The translations under genes were made by a program, and so were the position numbers. From Fructobacillus pseudoficulneus (GTDB taxonomy: Bacteria; Bacillota; Bacilli; Lactobacillales; Lactobacillaceae): a stretch of 64,000 nt of DNA. Below are positions 27,754-36,115 of the stretch, piece after piece (position 1 is the stretch's first letter; each line of letters begins with the position of its first letter). The notes beneath the pieces were generated by a model. The model made no database searches, was not told the origin of the DNA, and was given only the letters and a program-made list of their open reading frames with translations. The stretch spans positions 30,878-94,877 of the forward strand of contig NZ_FNWS01000006.1 in assembly GCF_900108455.1 (NCBI RefSeq), given 5' to 3'.

Positions 27754-27796
27754 TTTTCTCTCCTTTATATTGTGCTGTTTTCTATCTGGTCGGGTA

Positions 27797-27953
27797 AAAG
27801 AAAAAGACCCATACCACACACAAAAAAGCATGTCGGTATGAGTCTCACTGTTTAAGGCTAAGCCGGTGCAATAAGTCTTGCACGATATAAAACATTGCTG
27901 TTTTGCTTTGACGGTTTTCAGCCACGAACATTTCGTCAGTTACTCCCTCAGAA
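27797..27953 (-). promoter_or_regulatory. yybP-ykoY-type (Mn2+) riboswitch
   Basis: On the minus strand the leader begins with T-C-T-G-A-GGGAGTA, contains two stem-loops (one with CGTGCAAGAC...TTGCAC) and ends with ACCGGCT...AGTGAGACTC. The 3' part, AGACTCATACC, pairs perfectly or by wobble with GGTATGGGTCT to make a terminator (27805-27845) followed by CTTTTTCTTTT. The layout matches the Mn2+-sensing family, where metal binding blocks the terminator and turns on exporters. An extended -10 (TGTTATACT, with TATACT at 27970-27975) lies just upstream. Conservation of the individual metal-binding loop bases was judged by eye. Confidence 0.75.
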
Positions 27954-28102
27954 ATTATATTATGTCTTTAGTATAACAGATTTTTTCTTCTTGCATAGCT
28001 ATTTTTACATTTCTAAAGTAATTTATAAAATTGGAAGAGCAAACAGCAACGAATCCACCAAGCTAAGCACCAGTATTCCTTTAAAATCCCGGTCAATTTG
28101 CT

Positions 28103-28131
28103 TTGACTATTCTCAAATACCTGCCTATAAT
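28103..28131 (+). promoter_or_regulatory. Promoter of the NmrA-like gene
   Basis: TTGACT, 17-base spacer, TATAAT: nearly consensus. The expected transcript start is about 48 bases before the ATG. Confidence 0.8.
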
Positions 28132-28185
28132 GAAGTTGTACTTTTATAAATAACACATTCGTTTCTATTCTCATTTGGAGGAGCT

Positions 28186-29040
28186 ATGACAATTTTAGTA
28201 ACTGGCGCAACCGGCGCTTATGGGCATCACGCTCTTGAAGTATTAAAAACATTGGTACCAGACCAAGAAGTCTTTGCCTTGGCCCGTACGCAGGAGAAGG
28301 CTGACCAACTCTCAGCTGAGGGCTTTCAAACAAGGATTGGTGACTACTTCGATCAAGAAAGTCTAAATACCGCTTTAAAGGGCATTGACCGCCTTCTCTT
28401 CGTTTCTAGTAACGATTTGAATGACCGGCAGACTCAGCACCAAAACGTTGTCAAGGCCGCTCAGGCAAACAACGTCAACTACATTGCCTATACCAGTGCT
28501 TCTAAGGCCGATACCCCCGCTAGACAATTAGCTAAGGACCACAAGTTTACTGAAGAATTGATTGCTGATGCTGGTATCGACCACACATTCTTGCGCAACA
28601 ATTTCTACCTTGAAAATGAAATGCCAATTCTTGGAGCAGCGCTCAAAGCCGGTCGTCTTGTCCATGCAGCTAAGGACGGCCAAGTCGGTTGGGGTACCCG
28701 TGATGAATTTGCTGAAATTGGTGCCCGGGCCGTTTCTGGTCAGTTCGACTTCCCCGCTATCATTGAGGTTGGTGGACCATTGCAGACCTATGGTCAATTA
28801 GGTGAAGCCCTGGCCAAGGCCACGGGCAAAGATATTGAAATTGTCGAAGGTGATGCCGAAGCAGCTTCGACCTTCTTACAAGAAGCCGGCTTCCCAAAGA
28901 ATGTAGCCGATTATATTGGTATGATGCAACAAGCTTTGCAAAGCAATAGCGCTGCGGTGCCAGCCGATGACATGGCCAAGTACCTTGGCCGTGACATGAT
29001 TTCAACAGAGGCAGCATTAAGAAAACTTTTCGCCAAATAA
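28186..29040 (+). CDS. NmrA-like NAD(P)-binding oxidoreductase (quinone oxidoreductase QorB type)
   Basis: 284 aa. The N-terminal Rossmann motif TGATGAYG (7-14) and the atypical short-chain dehydrogenase layout match the NmrA/QorB (YtfG) group, which reduces quinones with NADPH or acts as a redox sensor. No Y-x-x-x-K catalytic pair is needed in this subgroup. GGAGGAG precedes the ATG. It stands alone with its own promoter and terminator and is divergent from the P-type ATPase operon. The physiological substrate is unknown. Confidence 0.82.
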   Translation: MTILVTGATGAYGHHALEVLKTLVPDQEVFALARTQEKADQLSAEGFQTRIGDYFDQESLNTALKGIDRLLFVSSNDLNDRQTQHQNVVKAAQANNVNYIAYTSASKADTPARQLAKDHKFTEELIADAGIDHTFLRNNFYLENEMPILGAALKAGRLVHAAKDGQVGWGTRDEFAEIGARAVSGQFDFPAIIEVGGPLQTYGQLGEALAKATGKDIEIVEGDAEAASTFLQEAGFPKNVADYIGMMQQALQSNSAAVPADDMAKYLGRDMISTEAALRKLFAK

Positions 29041-29064
29041 AATAACAATCTTTGTCTCAAATAT

Positions 29065-29097
29065 AAAAGACCACTATCGTTTTGATAGTGGTCTTTT
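29065..29097 (+). terminator. Rho-independent terminator after the NmrA-like gene
   Basis: 14-base perfect arms (29065-29078, 29084-29097) around GTTTT, ending in a T run. Confidence 0.9.
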
Positions 29098-29154
29098 TGG
29101 CATTCATCACGGGCCAAAGCTCATTTGCCGTAATCATTTCTTCTATATTAAAAA

Positions 29155-30351
29155 TTAGCTATTGTTTTGTTCTTCGCCAATTCTCTTGCTGAAAATAATG
29201 GCAAAACCCAAGAATCCAAGTGAGACTGCCAGGATAAAGTAAATCCCAAAAATCAAATCCCAGGAATGGAAGATATTGATCAAATAACCAGAGGCGATTG
29301 GACCGATAGCAGCTAACAAATAACCAACGGATTGAGCTGTCCCTGACAACTCAGCCGTCAATTCAAAACTAGCCGTCTTGCGTTGGAAAAAGACAATACT
29401 CAAGGTAAAGGCGGCCGCTGTCCCCATTCCAGATAACCCTGACCAGAGGGCGTTCAAAAAGAAACTATGAACTGGGAAAAGCAAGCCAAATGTCGCGATA
29501 GAAACAGTAATGGCAATAAAAATCACCATCCCAACCGTGCCTGGCTTACGCTTGGCAATTGTCGGCGTCAAAAAGGCCATCGGAATCCCAAATACTTGGA
29601 AGAAGGTGGACAAAACCCCAGCCGTTGTGGACGTGAAGCCGTGATCAACCCAATAATTTGGCATCCAGGTCATCAATGAGTAGGCCAGCAATGACTGAAT
29701 CCCAAAGAAAAGCGTAATCAGCCAAGTCACCCGATAATTTTTCACCGAAAAATCACCCTTGGCTTCTTCTTCACTTTCCAATTCGTGGTCAGTCTGTGGC
29801 AACTGCCTGAAGGCACTGCCCCAAACTACCAACGTTAAGACCGTCACAGTCGCAAAAATAATCATCGTTGTTGAAAAATTGGTTGTCTTTAAAATTGGTA
29901 CAACCGTCGCCGTACCAATACCGGAGAAAAGTGTCATCATGGCTGGATAAATTCCAGTTAATAGGGCGCTTTGCTTTGGAAAATACTCCTGAATGATACT
30001 TGGCAACAAAACATTTCCACCCGAAAGACCAATTCCAATCAAAATCATCCCCACAAAAAGTAAGATGGGATTCGTAATCACCCGAATCGCCACCCCTACC
30101 GTCAGTAACAGCAGCGAATAGAATAGCACCTGGGGGTTACCCGCGCGCACTCCCCATTTTCCAATCGCCGGTGACACCAAAGCAAACATTAAGATTGGAA
30201 TGGTCGTAAGCCAGCCACTGACACTGGTTGGCACTCCCAAAATCGAATGCAACTGAGGCAGAATTGGCGGCAAGATAGTAATTGGCAGACGCAAGTCAGC
30301 ACCGATTAAAATGATGCCCAATCCCGCCAACAAATAGACTCGTTTTTTCAA
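29155..30351 (-). CDS. MFS transporter, CynX/NimT-like
   Basis: 398 aa starting at TTG 30351 (MKKRVYLLAG), with GAGG about 9 bases upstream; the longer frame to 30411 lies upstream of that site. About 12 membrane helices. The N-terminus (G-A-D-L-R-L-P-I-T-I-L-P-P) resembles cyanate/nitroimidazole-type MFS proteins (YeaN/CynX). The substrate is unknown. A LysR gene lies 120 bases upstream on the same strand and may be co-transcribed or regulate it. A Glu/Ser-rich cytoplasmic loop follows helix 6. Confidence 0.8.
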   Translation of the reverse strand: MKKRVYLLAGLGIILIGADLRLPITILPPILPQLHSILGVPTSVSGWLTTIPILMFALVSPAIGKWGVRAGNPQVLFYSLLLLTVGVAIRVITNPILLFVGMILIGIGLSGGNVLLPSIIQEYFPKQSALLTGIYPAMMTLFSGIGTATVVPILKTTNFSTTMIIFATVTVLTLVVWGSAFRQLPQTDHELESEEEAKGDFSVKNYRVTWLITLFFGIQSLLAYSLMTWMPNYWVDHGFTSTTAGVLSTFFQVFGIPMAFLTPTIAKRKPGTVGMVIFIAITVSIATFGLLFPVHSFFLNALWSGLSGMGTAAAFTLSIVFFQRKTASFELTAELSGTAQSVGYLLAAIGPIASGYLINIFHSWDLIFGIYFILAVSLGFLGFAIIFSKRIGEEQNNS

Positions 30352-30471
30352 AAAAATTTTCCTCACTTTCAAGAGAATGGCACAAAAAAAGCCGCTTTCG
30401 CGACCAAGCACTTGCCTCTCATTTGGTACAATTCCATCTTAATACCAAATCATTCATACGTATAATACTTA

Positions 30472-31371
30472 TTAAGCTTCATCCGATGCTTTTGAGGCAT
30501 GATTAACTAATTGAATAAATTCCTGTGCTGTTGGACTCAAAATACGATTTTTCTTCCAGACAAGCATCCGATCAGCGGCTAGTGTTGGCGTCAGCGGGAT
30601 GAATTTGGTCCCATCCTCATCGCCAATACTACTCCCACTGATGGCCAAGGCAACCCCGACACCCTCGCGGACCATTGGCAAGACGTTAAAAATCAAGTTA
30701 TACATCCCAATAATGTTCAGTTCCTCAGGTTGAAAATTACCCCAATGATAAAAGCTCTCCTGCACCGCCTCCCGCTTCGCCCCAATGATTGGCAGCCGCT
30801 TAATGTCTTCGGCCGTAATGCCCTCTTTTTGGGCCAGCGGACTGTCATTGGTAACAACCACCCCTAAAATTTCTTTCCCTGGCAAATGCGTCAAGTGAAA
30901 ATCCGCCATATCCGGGTTCAACGGTCCAACCATAAAGGCCAGATCGAGCAAGCCATTCTCCAATTTATCTAGGATATCATTCCCATTCCCACTATAAATT
31001 TCAAAAGTCACCTGCTCATGTTTTTGCCGCATCGTTTTCATAATTTGAGCCATAAAAGTTGAATTTTCAGACTCGATACAACCAATCGTCACCTTTCCCG
31101 TCAACTCACGGTCTTGATAGGTCGCAAATTCTTGTTCCGTCTTCTGATCTAATGCGACTAGCTCCTCCGCCTTGGCTTTCAAAAACCGGCCCGAATCAGT
31201 TAGTGTGAGCTTTTTATTGTCACGAATAAACAAATTAGTCTGCAGCCGCTCTTCAAAGGCATGGATTTGCCGGCTGAGGGTCGGCTGGGTAATGTGCAAT
31301 TCAGCGGCTGCCTGGGTAATATTTTGCGTCTCCGCAACTTTTAAAAAGTATTGTAATAGCCGAATTTCCAT
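30472..31371 (-). CDS. LysR family transcriptional regulator
   Basis: 299 aa, standard length. The N-terminal winged helix-turn-helix (1-60) has the typical L-x-Y-F-x-x-V-A...I-T-Q-A-A...T-Q-P-T-L-S-R-Q-I pattern; the rest is a LysR substrate-binding domain (about 90-290). Adjacent to the CynX-like transporter in the same direction, so that transporter is the likely target. The inducer cannot be inferred. In many LysR systems the target is divergent; here the arrangement is tandem. Confidence 0.9.
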   Translation of the reverse strand: MEIRLLQYFLKVAETQNITQAAAELHITQPTLSRQIHAFEERLQTNLFIRDNKKLTLTDSGRFLKAKAEELVALDQKTEQEFATYQDRELTGKVTIGCIESENSTFMAQIMKTMRQKHEQVTFEIYSGNGNDILDKLENGLLDLAFMVGPLNPDMADFHLTHLPGKEILGVVVTNDSPLAQKEGITAEDIKRLPIIGAKREAVQESFYHWGNFQPEELNIIGMYNLIFNVLPMVREGVGVALAISGSSIGDEDGTKFIPLTPTLAADRMLVWKKNRILSPTAQEFIQLVNHASKASDEA

Positions 31372-31421
31372 ACCAAGGCTCCTTTAAACAGCAGTAATTT
31401 CTCGATTCACTTTCAACATTA

Positions 31422-32036
31422 TTAGTTTGGCATCGTCTCCTGATTAGTAGGCACTAAAGGAAAAGATTGATCAGATTTTGATAAATCCATCAAACTGCTA
31501 GCATACTCAATTTCATCTTTATGATTTTGATAAACATTCATCATTTGATTTTCGGAAAGTGTTTTATATTTTTTCCAATAGGAATTCTGAGCATTATAAT
31601 TAGCCATTGAGTCGGCACTCGATTGAATGGCTGATACCGTGAATGTTCCATCATGATTATCGGTAAACATGACAGAATGTTCAGCCATTCCACCAGCGCC
31701 TTCTCCGTCATCGTAAATCACAATTTTATTTTGGTCGCCCATATAGACGGTGTAGTGTGTCTTATAACCTGTACCATAGTCACTGGGTAACTCTTTAAAA
31801 CTGAGCAATGCTAATTTTATCTTTTGAGGTAATGCCTCAAAAGAATCAGATTGATCATTATTTTTGGCTTGCTGATTACCATTGTCATCAGCTGAAGAAT
31901 TCTTTGTTATTGCTGTCGATTTCGTCACCTTAGAATCGTTGACATGTTTGGTAGTGTTCTTGCCTAGGAAATATGCACCGCTCATGAATACTGCAACAAT
32001 CAATATTGAGCTTGATATTAAAAGCTTATTTTTCAT
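31422..32036 (-). CDS. Membrane-anchored or secreted protein of unknown function
   Basis: 204 aa from the ATG at 32036; a GTG two codons earlier is too close to the GGGGAG ribosome site. Residues 7-25 are one hydrophobic segment with no lipobox cysteine, so it is either a signal peptide or an anchor. A Ser/Asn/Lys-rich linker (about 30-65) follows, then a globular part with Y-K-T-H-Y-T-V-Y-M-G-D and H-D-G-T-F-T-V-S-A-I-Q. I do not recognise the family; small LAB surface proteins of the DUF4767 kind look similar. It is more AT-rich than most neighbours and is divergent from the LPxTG protein gene. Confidence 0.65.
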   Translation of the reverse strand: MKNKLLISSSILIVAVFMSGAYFLGKNTTKHVNDSKVTKSTAITKNSSADDNGNQQAKNNDQSDSFEALPQKIKLALLSFKELPSDYGTGYKTHYTVYMGDQNKIVIYDDGEGAGGMAEHSVMFTDNHDGTFTVSAIQSSADSMANYNAQNSYWKKYKTLSENQMMNVYQNHKDEIEYASSLMDLSKSDQSFPLVPTNQETMPN

Positions 32037-32294
32037 ATTCACTTCTCCCCACTCTTCTCAAAAATTTATAACCATTACATTCTACTAATTTATCTTAGTC
32101 TAAAAGAAAGAGATAGGTCAACGGCTTTACAACCCTTTCAAACAGCGAAAAATATACGCAGACTCGTTTAGCTGATGGCCCTGATTTTCTCAGTTTAAAT
32201 ATTACAATTAAAAATAAATACACTTATTTAGATTACAAGAGTTACAATAAAGTCAATTAGAGAATGTAATCATATTTTAGAAGAGGAATTTATT

Positions 32295-33890
32295 ATGGCT
32301 CAGACAAGAATTAATCGATATAACGATTACCTGAAACAACATCAATTAAAAACTAGATTACAAAAGAAAGGCTTGGCGCTTTCCTTAACATCTCTGGCTG
32401 CTTTTGCTTCTATTGGTTTAGTCGCCAACACAACTCACTCCGATAGTTTGTCACTAACACATTTGCAAGCCAGCGCGGATACTACAGCAACAACCGGAAC
32501 GATTGGTACTGTGCCATACAGTTATGACACTTCCACCAATACGTTGACATTTACAGGTGGCGGGTCGTTTCAAACTAGTTCCGGAGGTGGAACCGATGTC
32601 CAGATAAGTAGTCTCTTCCCAAACGTCGCACATATTGTTTTTACCCAACCCGTCACTAGCGGTATGGGCCTTGGGCTGTTATTTGCGCACCTGACTTCAT
32701 TAAAAAATTTTACTGGTCTAGATAAATTAGACACAAGCCAGCTAACTGCGATGGATGATATGTTCTCCGATGATAGCTCATTAACATCAATCGATCTTTC
32801 ACATTTTAACACTTCAAACGTGACAAGCATGGGTTCTACTTTTAGTGGATGTTCATCACTCACTTCTCTCGATCTTTCAAGCTTCAACACCAATAAGCTT
32901 GAAACACTTGTCGGTACATTCAGTGGTTGTACTTCACTAAGCTATTTAGATCTTTCTAATTTTAACTTTGCTAATCAATATTTCTCGGGATCTGGCGCCC
33001 TATCCAATGTTGGTAATGGAAAAACATTTTATCTTAAGTTGCCCGGTCAAAAAACGATGACCATCGGCGATGCCCTACAAGGCAGTACGTATACTTCCGT
33101 TACACCCATTGATGAGGCGAATGGAGGGACTCTTGCAGATCCCAAAGGTGTTTCAATGACAATTCAACAATTCGCTTTTGCTCTTGCCGATGGCAATATA
33201 ACTAATACAGAATGGTATCTTTTAGGAACAGCCGGACAAAATACCGTCGTTAATCAAGAAAAAATCGTCAAACGAACCATTAATTACCAGGACGCTTCTG
33301 GCAACAGCCTTTCAGACCAACCCGCTACTGTACAAGAATTAAAATACACTCGTACACAAACGACCGACCCAATTGGTAATGTTACCTATAGTAATTGGAC
33401 ACCAGAAGTATCTGGTACTTCACAGTTCGATGCTGTTGATGTACCACAAACCGTTGATAACAAATATGCTAACCCAAAGGTAAACGGCGCGGCAGTAACA
33501 AGTATTGCAGCTGAAACACCAACCCTCGACAACACTCTTAATGAACAAGATGAAACCATTAACGTTGTTTATTCTGAAAGTGCAGTTACCCCGACATCGA
33601 GCCAGAATAGTGCTAATAACACTACTAATACAAACGGTGAAAGCTCAACTTCTGCCACGAACGCTACTTCAACCGACTCTGCTAGCTCAACGAATAAAAG
33701 TGCTGATAGCGAAAGCAATCAGGCTACAGATTCAAACAGCAAGAATACTAGTAGTACAAATACTCAAGACCAAACATCTAATTTACCCGCAACAGGATCA
33801 CGGGTTGAGAAAAATAGTGCGGTTTACCTTTCATTATTTGCAGTAATTGCCTCTTTGGTAGCTTACTTTGCTACAAAACGAAATAAGTAA
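32295..33890 (+). CDS. LPxTG-anchored surface protein with DUF285/BspA-like repeats
   Basis: 531 aa. Residues 1-63 are a long signal peptide (basic start, hydrophobic core near 26-45). Residues about 135-225 hold four roughly 25-residue repeats of the form S-L-T-S-L-D-L-S-x-F-N-T, the DUF285/BspA leucine-rich type. A beta-rich MucBP-like segment (about 315-440, starting V-K-R-T-I-N-Y) precedes a Ser/Thr/Asn-rich stalk (440-495). The end has LPATG (497-501), a hydrophobic helix and K-R-N-K. Sortase would link it to peptidoglycan, and it may bind host or plant surfaces. The DNA is AT-rich relative to the region, hinting at transfer. Confidence 0.88.
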   Translation: MAQTRINRYNDYLKQHQLKTRLQKKGLALSLTSLAAFASIGLVANTTHSDSLSLTHLQASADTTATTGTIGTVPYSYDTSTNTLTFTGGGSFQTSSGGGTDVQISSLFPNVAHIVFTQPVTSGMGLGLLFAHLTSLKNFTGLDKLDTSQLTAMDDMFSDDSSLTSIDLSHFNTSNVTSMGSTFSGCSSLTSLDLSSFNTNKLETLVGTFSGCTSLSYLDLSNFNFANQYFSGSGALSNVGNGKTFYLKLPGQKTMTIGDALQGSTYTSVTPIDEANGGTLADPKGVSMTIQQFAFALADGNITNTEWYLLGTAGQNTVVNQEKIVKRTINYQDASGNSLSDQPATVQELKYTRTQTTDPIGNVTYSNWTPEVSGTSQFDAVDVPQTVDNKYANPKVNGAAVTSIAAETPTLDNTLNEQDETINVVYSESAVTPTSSQNSANNTTNTNGESSTSATNATSTDSASSTNKSADSESNQATDSNSKNTSSTNTQDQTSNLPATGSRVEKNSAVYLSLFAVIASLVAYFATKRNK

Positions 33891-33957
33891 TGATTTCCTA
33901 TAACCATTCTAATTTCGCCCTTTCAAAAACTTTTATTAAAAAATTTTAGTCTTTTTC

Positions 33958-33986
33958 TTGACAAGTAAGCTGACATTTTGTAATAT
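33958..33986 (+). promoter_or_regulatory. Promoter of the Met T-box/metQ operon
   Basis: Consensus TTGACA, 17-base spacer, TAATAT. Transcription should begin near 33993. Confidence 0.85.
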
Positions 33987-33993
33987 AGACACA

Positions 33994-34291
33994 ACATATC
34001 AAACAAGTGGATCAGGAAAGTAAAAAGTAAACTTAGCCTAGAGACTTACCGGTTGGTGCAAGGTAAGGTAAGCGAGCTTTTGAAAATGACCTGTGATTGG
34101 CAACTACGAATCGGTTTACCGTTAGTAGTTGACGGATTGGCCCTCGTTACTCGGGCACACCATTCGGCTAGGATCATTCCCCGGGGCCCGATGGTTAGTG
34201 AGCAGCCTACGGGTAACCTTAGGCAAAAACTCAGAATGGTAACGCGAAAGTCGCTTCTGTCTTAAATCTTAGAGATAGAAGCGACTTTTTT
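33994..34291 (+). promoter_or_regulatory. T-box leader, methionine specifier (AUG)
   Basis: Stem I includes AGTA and GGTGCAAGG elements. The specifier bulge reads TTGAA-A-ATG (AUG at 34086-34088). The T-box core is a variant, GAATGGTAACGCG (34234-34246): the tRNA acceptor-pairing TGGT is intact, while AACGCG replaces the usual ACCGCG. The terminator has 11-base arms (34248-34258, 34277-34287) followed by six T. Uncharged tRNA-Met should therefore switch on the downstream methionine uptake operon. No SAM riboswitch consensus is present. Confidence 0.9.
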
Positions 34292-34337
34292 GTTGCCTAA
34301 AAACATAGACGCACGTTATGCAAGGAGAACAAGGAAC

Positions 34338-35177
34338 ATGTCAAAGAAGAGTTGGATAATTTCAGGTATCGCCGTTGTTGCAGTTGCAGCATTAGCATAC
34401 TTTAGTTTTGGTAACCACGGTACCAGCGATAAAAAAACCGTGACAGTTGGAATCATGTCATCAAGTAAGGATGACGACGCCATTTGGAAGAGCGTTTCAG
34501 AAACAGCCAAGGACAAGTATGGTATCACCATTAAGTTCAAGCAGTTCTCAGACTACTCGCAACCAAACAAGGCTTTGCAAAACGGCGACGTTGATTTGAA
34601 CGCCTTCCAGCACTACGCCTTCTTAGACGCTTACAACAAGAAGAACGGTAACGAATTAACTGCTATTGGTGAAACAGCCATCAGCCCTATCCGCCTTTAC
34701 TCAGATTCATACAAGAAAGTTAGCGACTTTAAGAGCGGCGACACCATTGTTATTCCAAATGACCCATCAAACGAAAGTCGTGCCCTTTACGTTTTGAAGT
34801 ACGCCGGCTTGATTGATTTGAAGTCAGGTTTGTCATTGGCAACCACTAAGGACATCACTTCAAACCCTAAGAACTTGAACATCAAGGAAGTTTCAGCTGA
34901 TCAAACTGCCCGTAACTTGCAAGACGTTCAAGGAGCCGTTATCAACGGTAACTACGCACAAACTGCTGGTTTGAAGTATCAAGATGCCATCTTCGTTGAA
35001 CCTTTGAACAAGGATTCACACCAATGGGTTAACATCATCGTTGCCCGCAAGAAGGACAAGAACAACAGCGCCTACAAGGACGTTGTGAAGGCTTACCAAA
35101 CTGCAACCACTAAGAAGTTGATCCATGAAAAGTATGGTGATTCAGAAGTTGCTGCTTGGGATAAGACATTCAAGTAA
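34338..35177 (+). CDS. metQ: Methionine ABC transporter substrate-binding protein MetQ (copy 1)
   Basis: 279 aa from the ATG at 34338; the longer frame begins in the leader terminator region. NlpA/MetQ family: F-S-D-Y-S-Q-P-N-K-A-L near 70 and D-V-D-L-N-A-F-Q-H near 90 are hallmark segments. The N-terminal hydrophobic stretch (about 5-24) ends without a lipobox cysteine, so it is probably held by an uncleaved helix or released, unlike lipoprotein MetQ. It delivers methionine to MetNI encoded 3 kb downstream. A second metQ follows after 38 bases. Confidence 0.92.
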   Translation: MSKKSWIISGIAVVAVAALAYFSFGNHGTSDKKTVTVGIMSSSKDDDAIWKSVSETAKDKYGITIKFKQFSDYSQPNKALQNGDVDLNAFQHYAFLDAYNKKNGNELTAIGETAISPIRLYSDSYKKVSDFKSGDTIVIPNDPSNESRALYVLKYAGLIDLKSGLSLATTKDITSNPKNLNIKEVSADQTARNLQDVQGAVINGNYAQTAGLKYQDAIFVEPLNKDSHQWVNIIVARKKDKNNSAYKDVVKAYQTATTKKLIHEKYGDSEVAAWDKTFK

Positions 35178-35215
35178 ACGCAATTAATTTACTTTAGGGA
35201 AGAGAGAAAACGACT

Positions 35216-36055
35216 ATGAGTGCAAAAAAGACGATTATTGGAATTGTAGCCGCTGCAGCAATTGTTGGAATTGGCTACTTTAGCTTCTTTAACCACGGCA
35301 GCCAAGACGACAAGGTAGTTAAGATTGGGGTCATGAACGGTAACAAGGCCGATGACGAAATCTGGAAGGCCGCCGCTAAGACAGCCAAGGACAAGTACGG
35401 TATTACATTAAAGACCGTTAAGTTCTCAGACTATTCACAGCCAAACAAGGCTTTGACGAACCACGACGTTGATTTGAACGCCTTCCAAAACTACCCATTC
35501 TTAGAAAACTGGAACAAGGCTAACAAGACTGACATCGTTTCAATTGGTGATACTTGGACTACACCATTGCGTTTGTACTCAGATAAGTACAAGAGTTTGA
35601 ACGATATCCCATCAGGTAGCCAAATCGCCATTGCCAACGATGTAACCAACGAAAACCGTGGTATTCATCTTTTGGCCGAAGCCGGTTTGATTAAAATCAA
35701 GGATACAAATAAGGCAACACCAAACGATATCACTTCAAACCCAAAGAACTTGAAGTTGGTACCAGTTGACGCTTCACAAACTGCTTCTTCATTGAAGAAT
35801 CCTAAGTTTGCTGGTGGCGTTGTGAACACCAACTTCGCTCAATCAGCTGGTCTGAACTTTGATTCAGCTATTTACGTTGAAGGTTTGAACAAGAATACAA
35901 CGCAATTCTTTAACTTCATCGCCGCTAACAAGTCCGATAAGGACAAGAAGGCCTACAAGGACGTTGTGAAGTCATTGCAAACACAAAAGACCAAGGATTT
36001 GGTTAAGAAGTACTACGGTGACGCTGAAGTTACTGTTTGGGACTACAAGAAGTAA
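35216..36055 (+). CDS. metQ: Methionine ABC transporter substrate-binding protein MetQ (copy 2)
   Basis: 279 aa, closely similar to the preceding copy (shared F-S-D-Y-S-Q-P-N-K-A-L and D-V-D-L-N-A-F-Q), again with an N-terminal hydrophobic helix (about 6-24) and no cysteine. The tandem copies probably arose by duplication and may differ in preference (L-Met, D-Met, sulfoxides or Met peptides). GGAAGAGAG precedes the ATG by 9 bases. A GC-rich hairpin follows the stop codon. Confidence 0.9.
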   Translation: MSAKKTIIGIVAAAAIVGIGYFSFFNHGSQDDKVVKIGVMNGNKADDEIWKAAAKTAKDKYGITLKTVKFSDYSQPNKALTNHDVDLNAFQNYPFLENWNKANKTDIVSIGDTWTTPLRLYSDKYKSLNDIPSGSQIAIANDVTNENRGIHLLAEAGLIKIKDTNKATPNDITSNPKNLKLVPVDASQTASSLKNPKFAGGVVNTNFAQSAGLNFDSAIYVEGLNKNTTQFFNFIAANKSDKDKKAYKDVVKSLQTQKTKDLVKKYYGDAEVTVWDYKK

Positions 36056-36062
36056 CAACCAT

Positions 36063-36081
36063 GCGGGGATTCCTTCCCCGC
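36063..36081 (+). other. Intercistronic hairpin in the methionine uptake operon
   Basis: Perfect 7-bp GC-rich stem GCGGGGA/TCCCCGC with a 5-base loop and no T run. It is more likely an mRNA-stabilising or processing element protecting the metQ message than a terminator. Confidence 0.55.
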
Positions 36082-36115
36082 GTACATATTAAAAAATTGA
36101 AAGGAACCATCCCCT

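Noticed and set aside
33994..34291. SAM (S-box) riboswitch before metQ
   Set aside because: The leader lacks the S-box consensus segments; TGGT, specifier AUG and the terminator fold fit a T-box instead.
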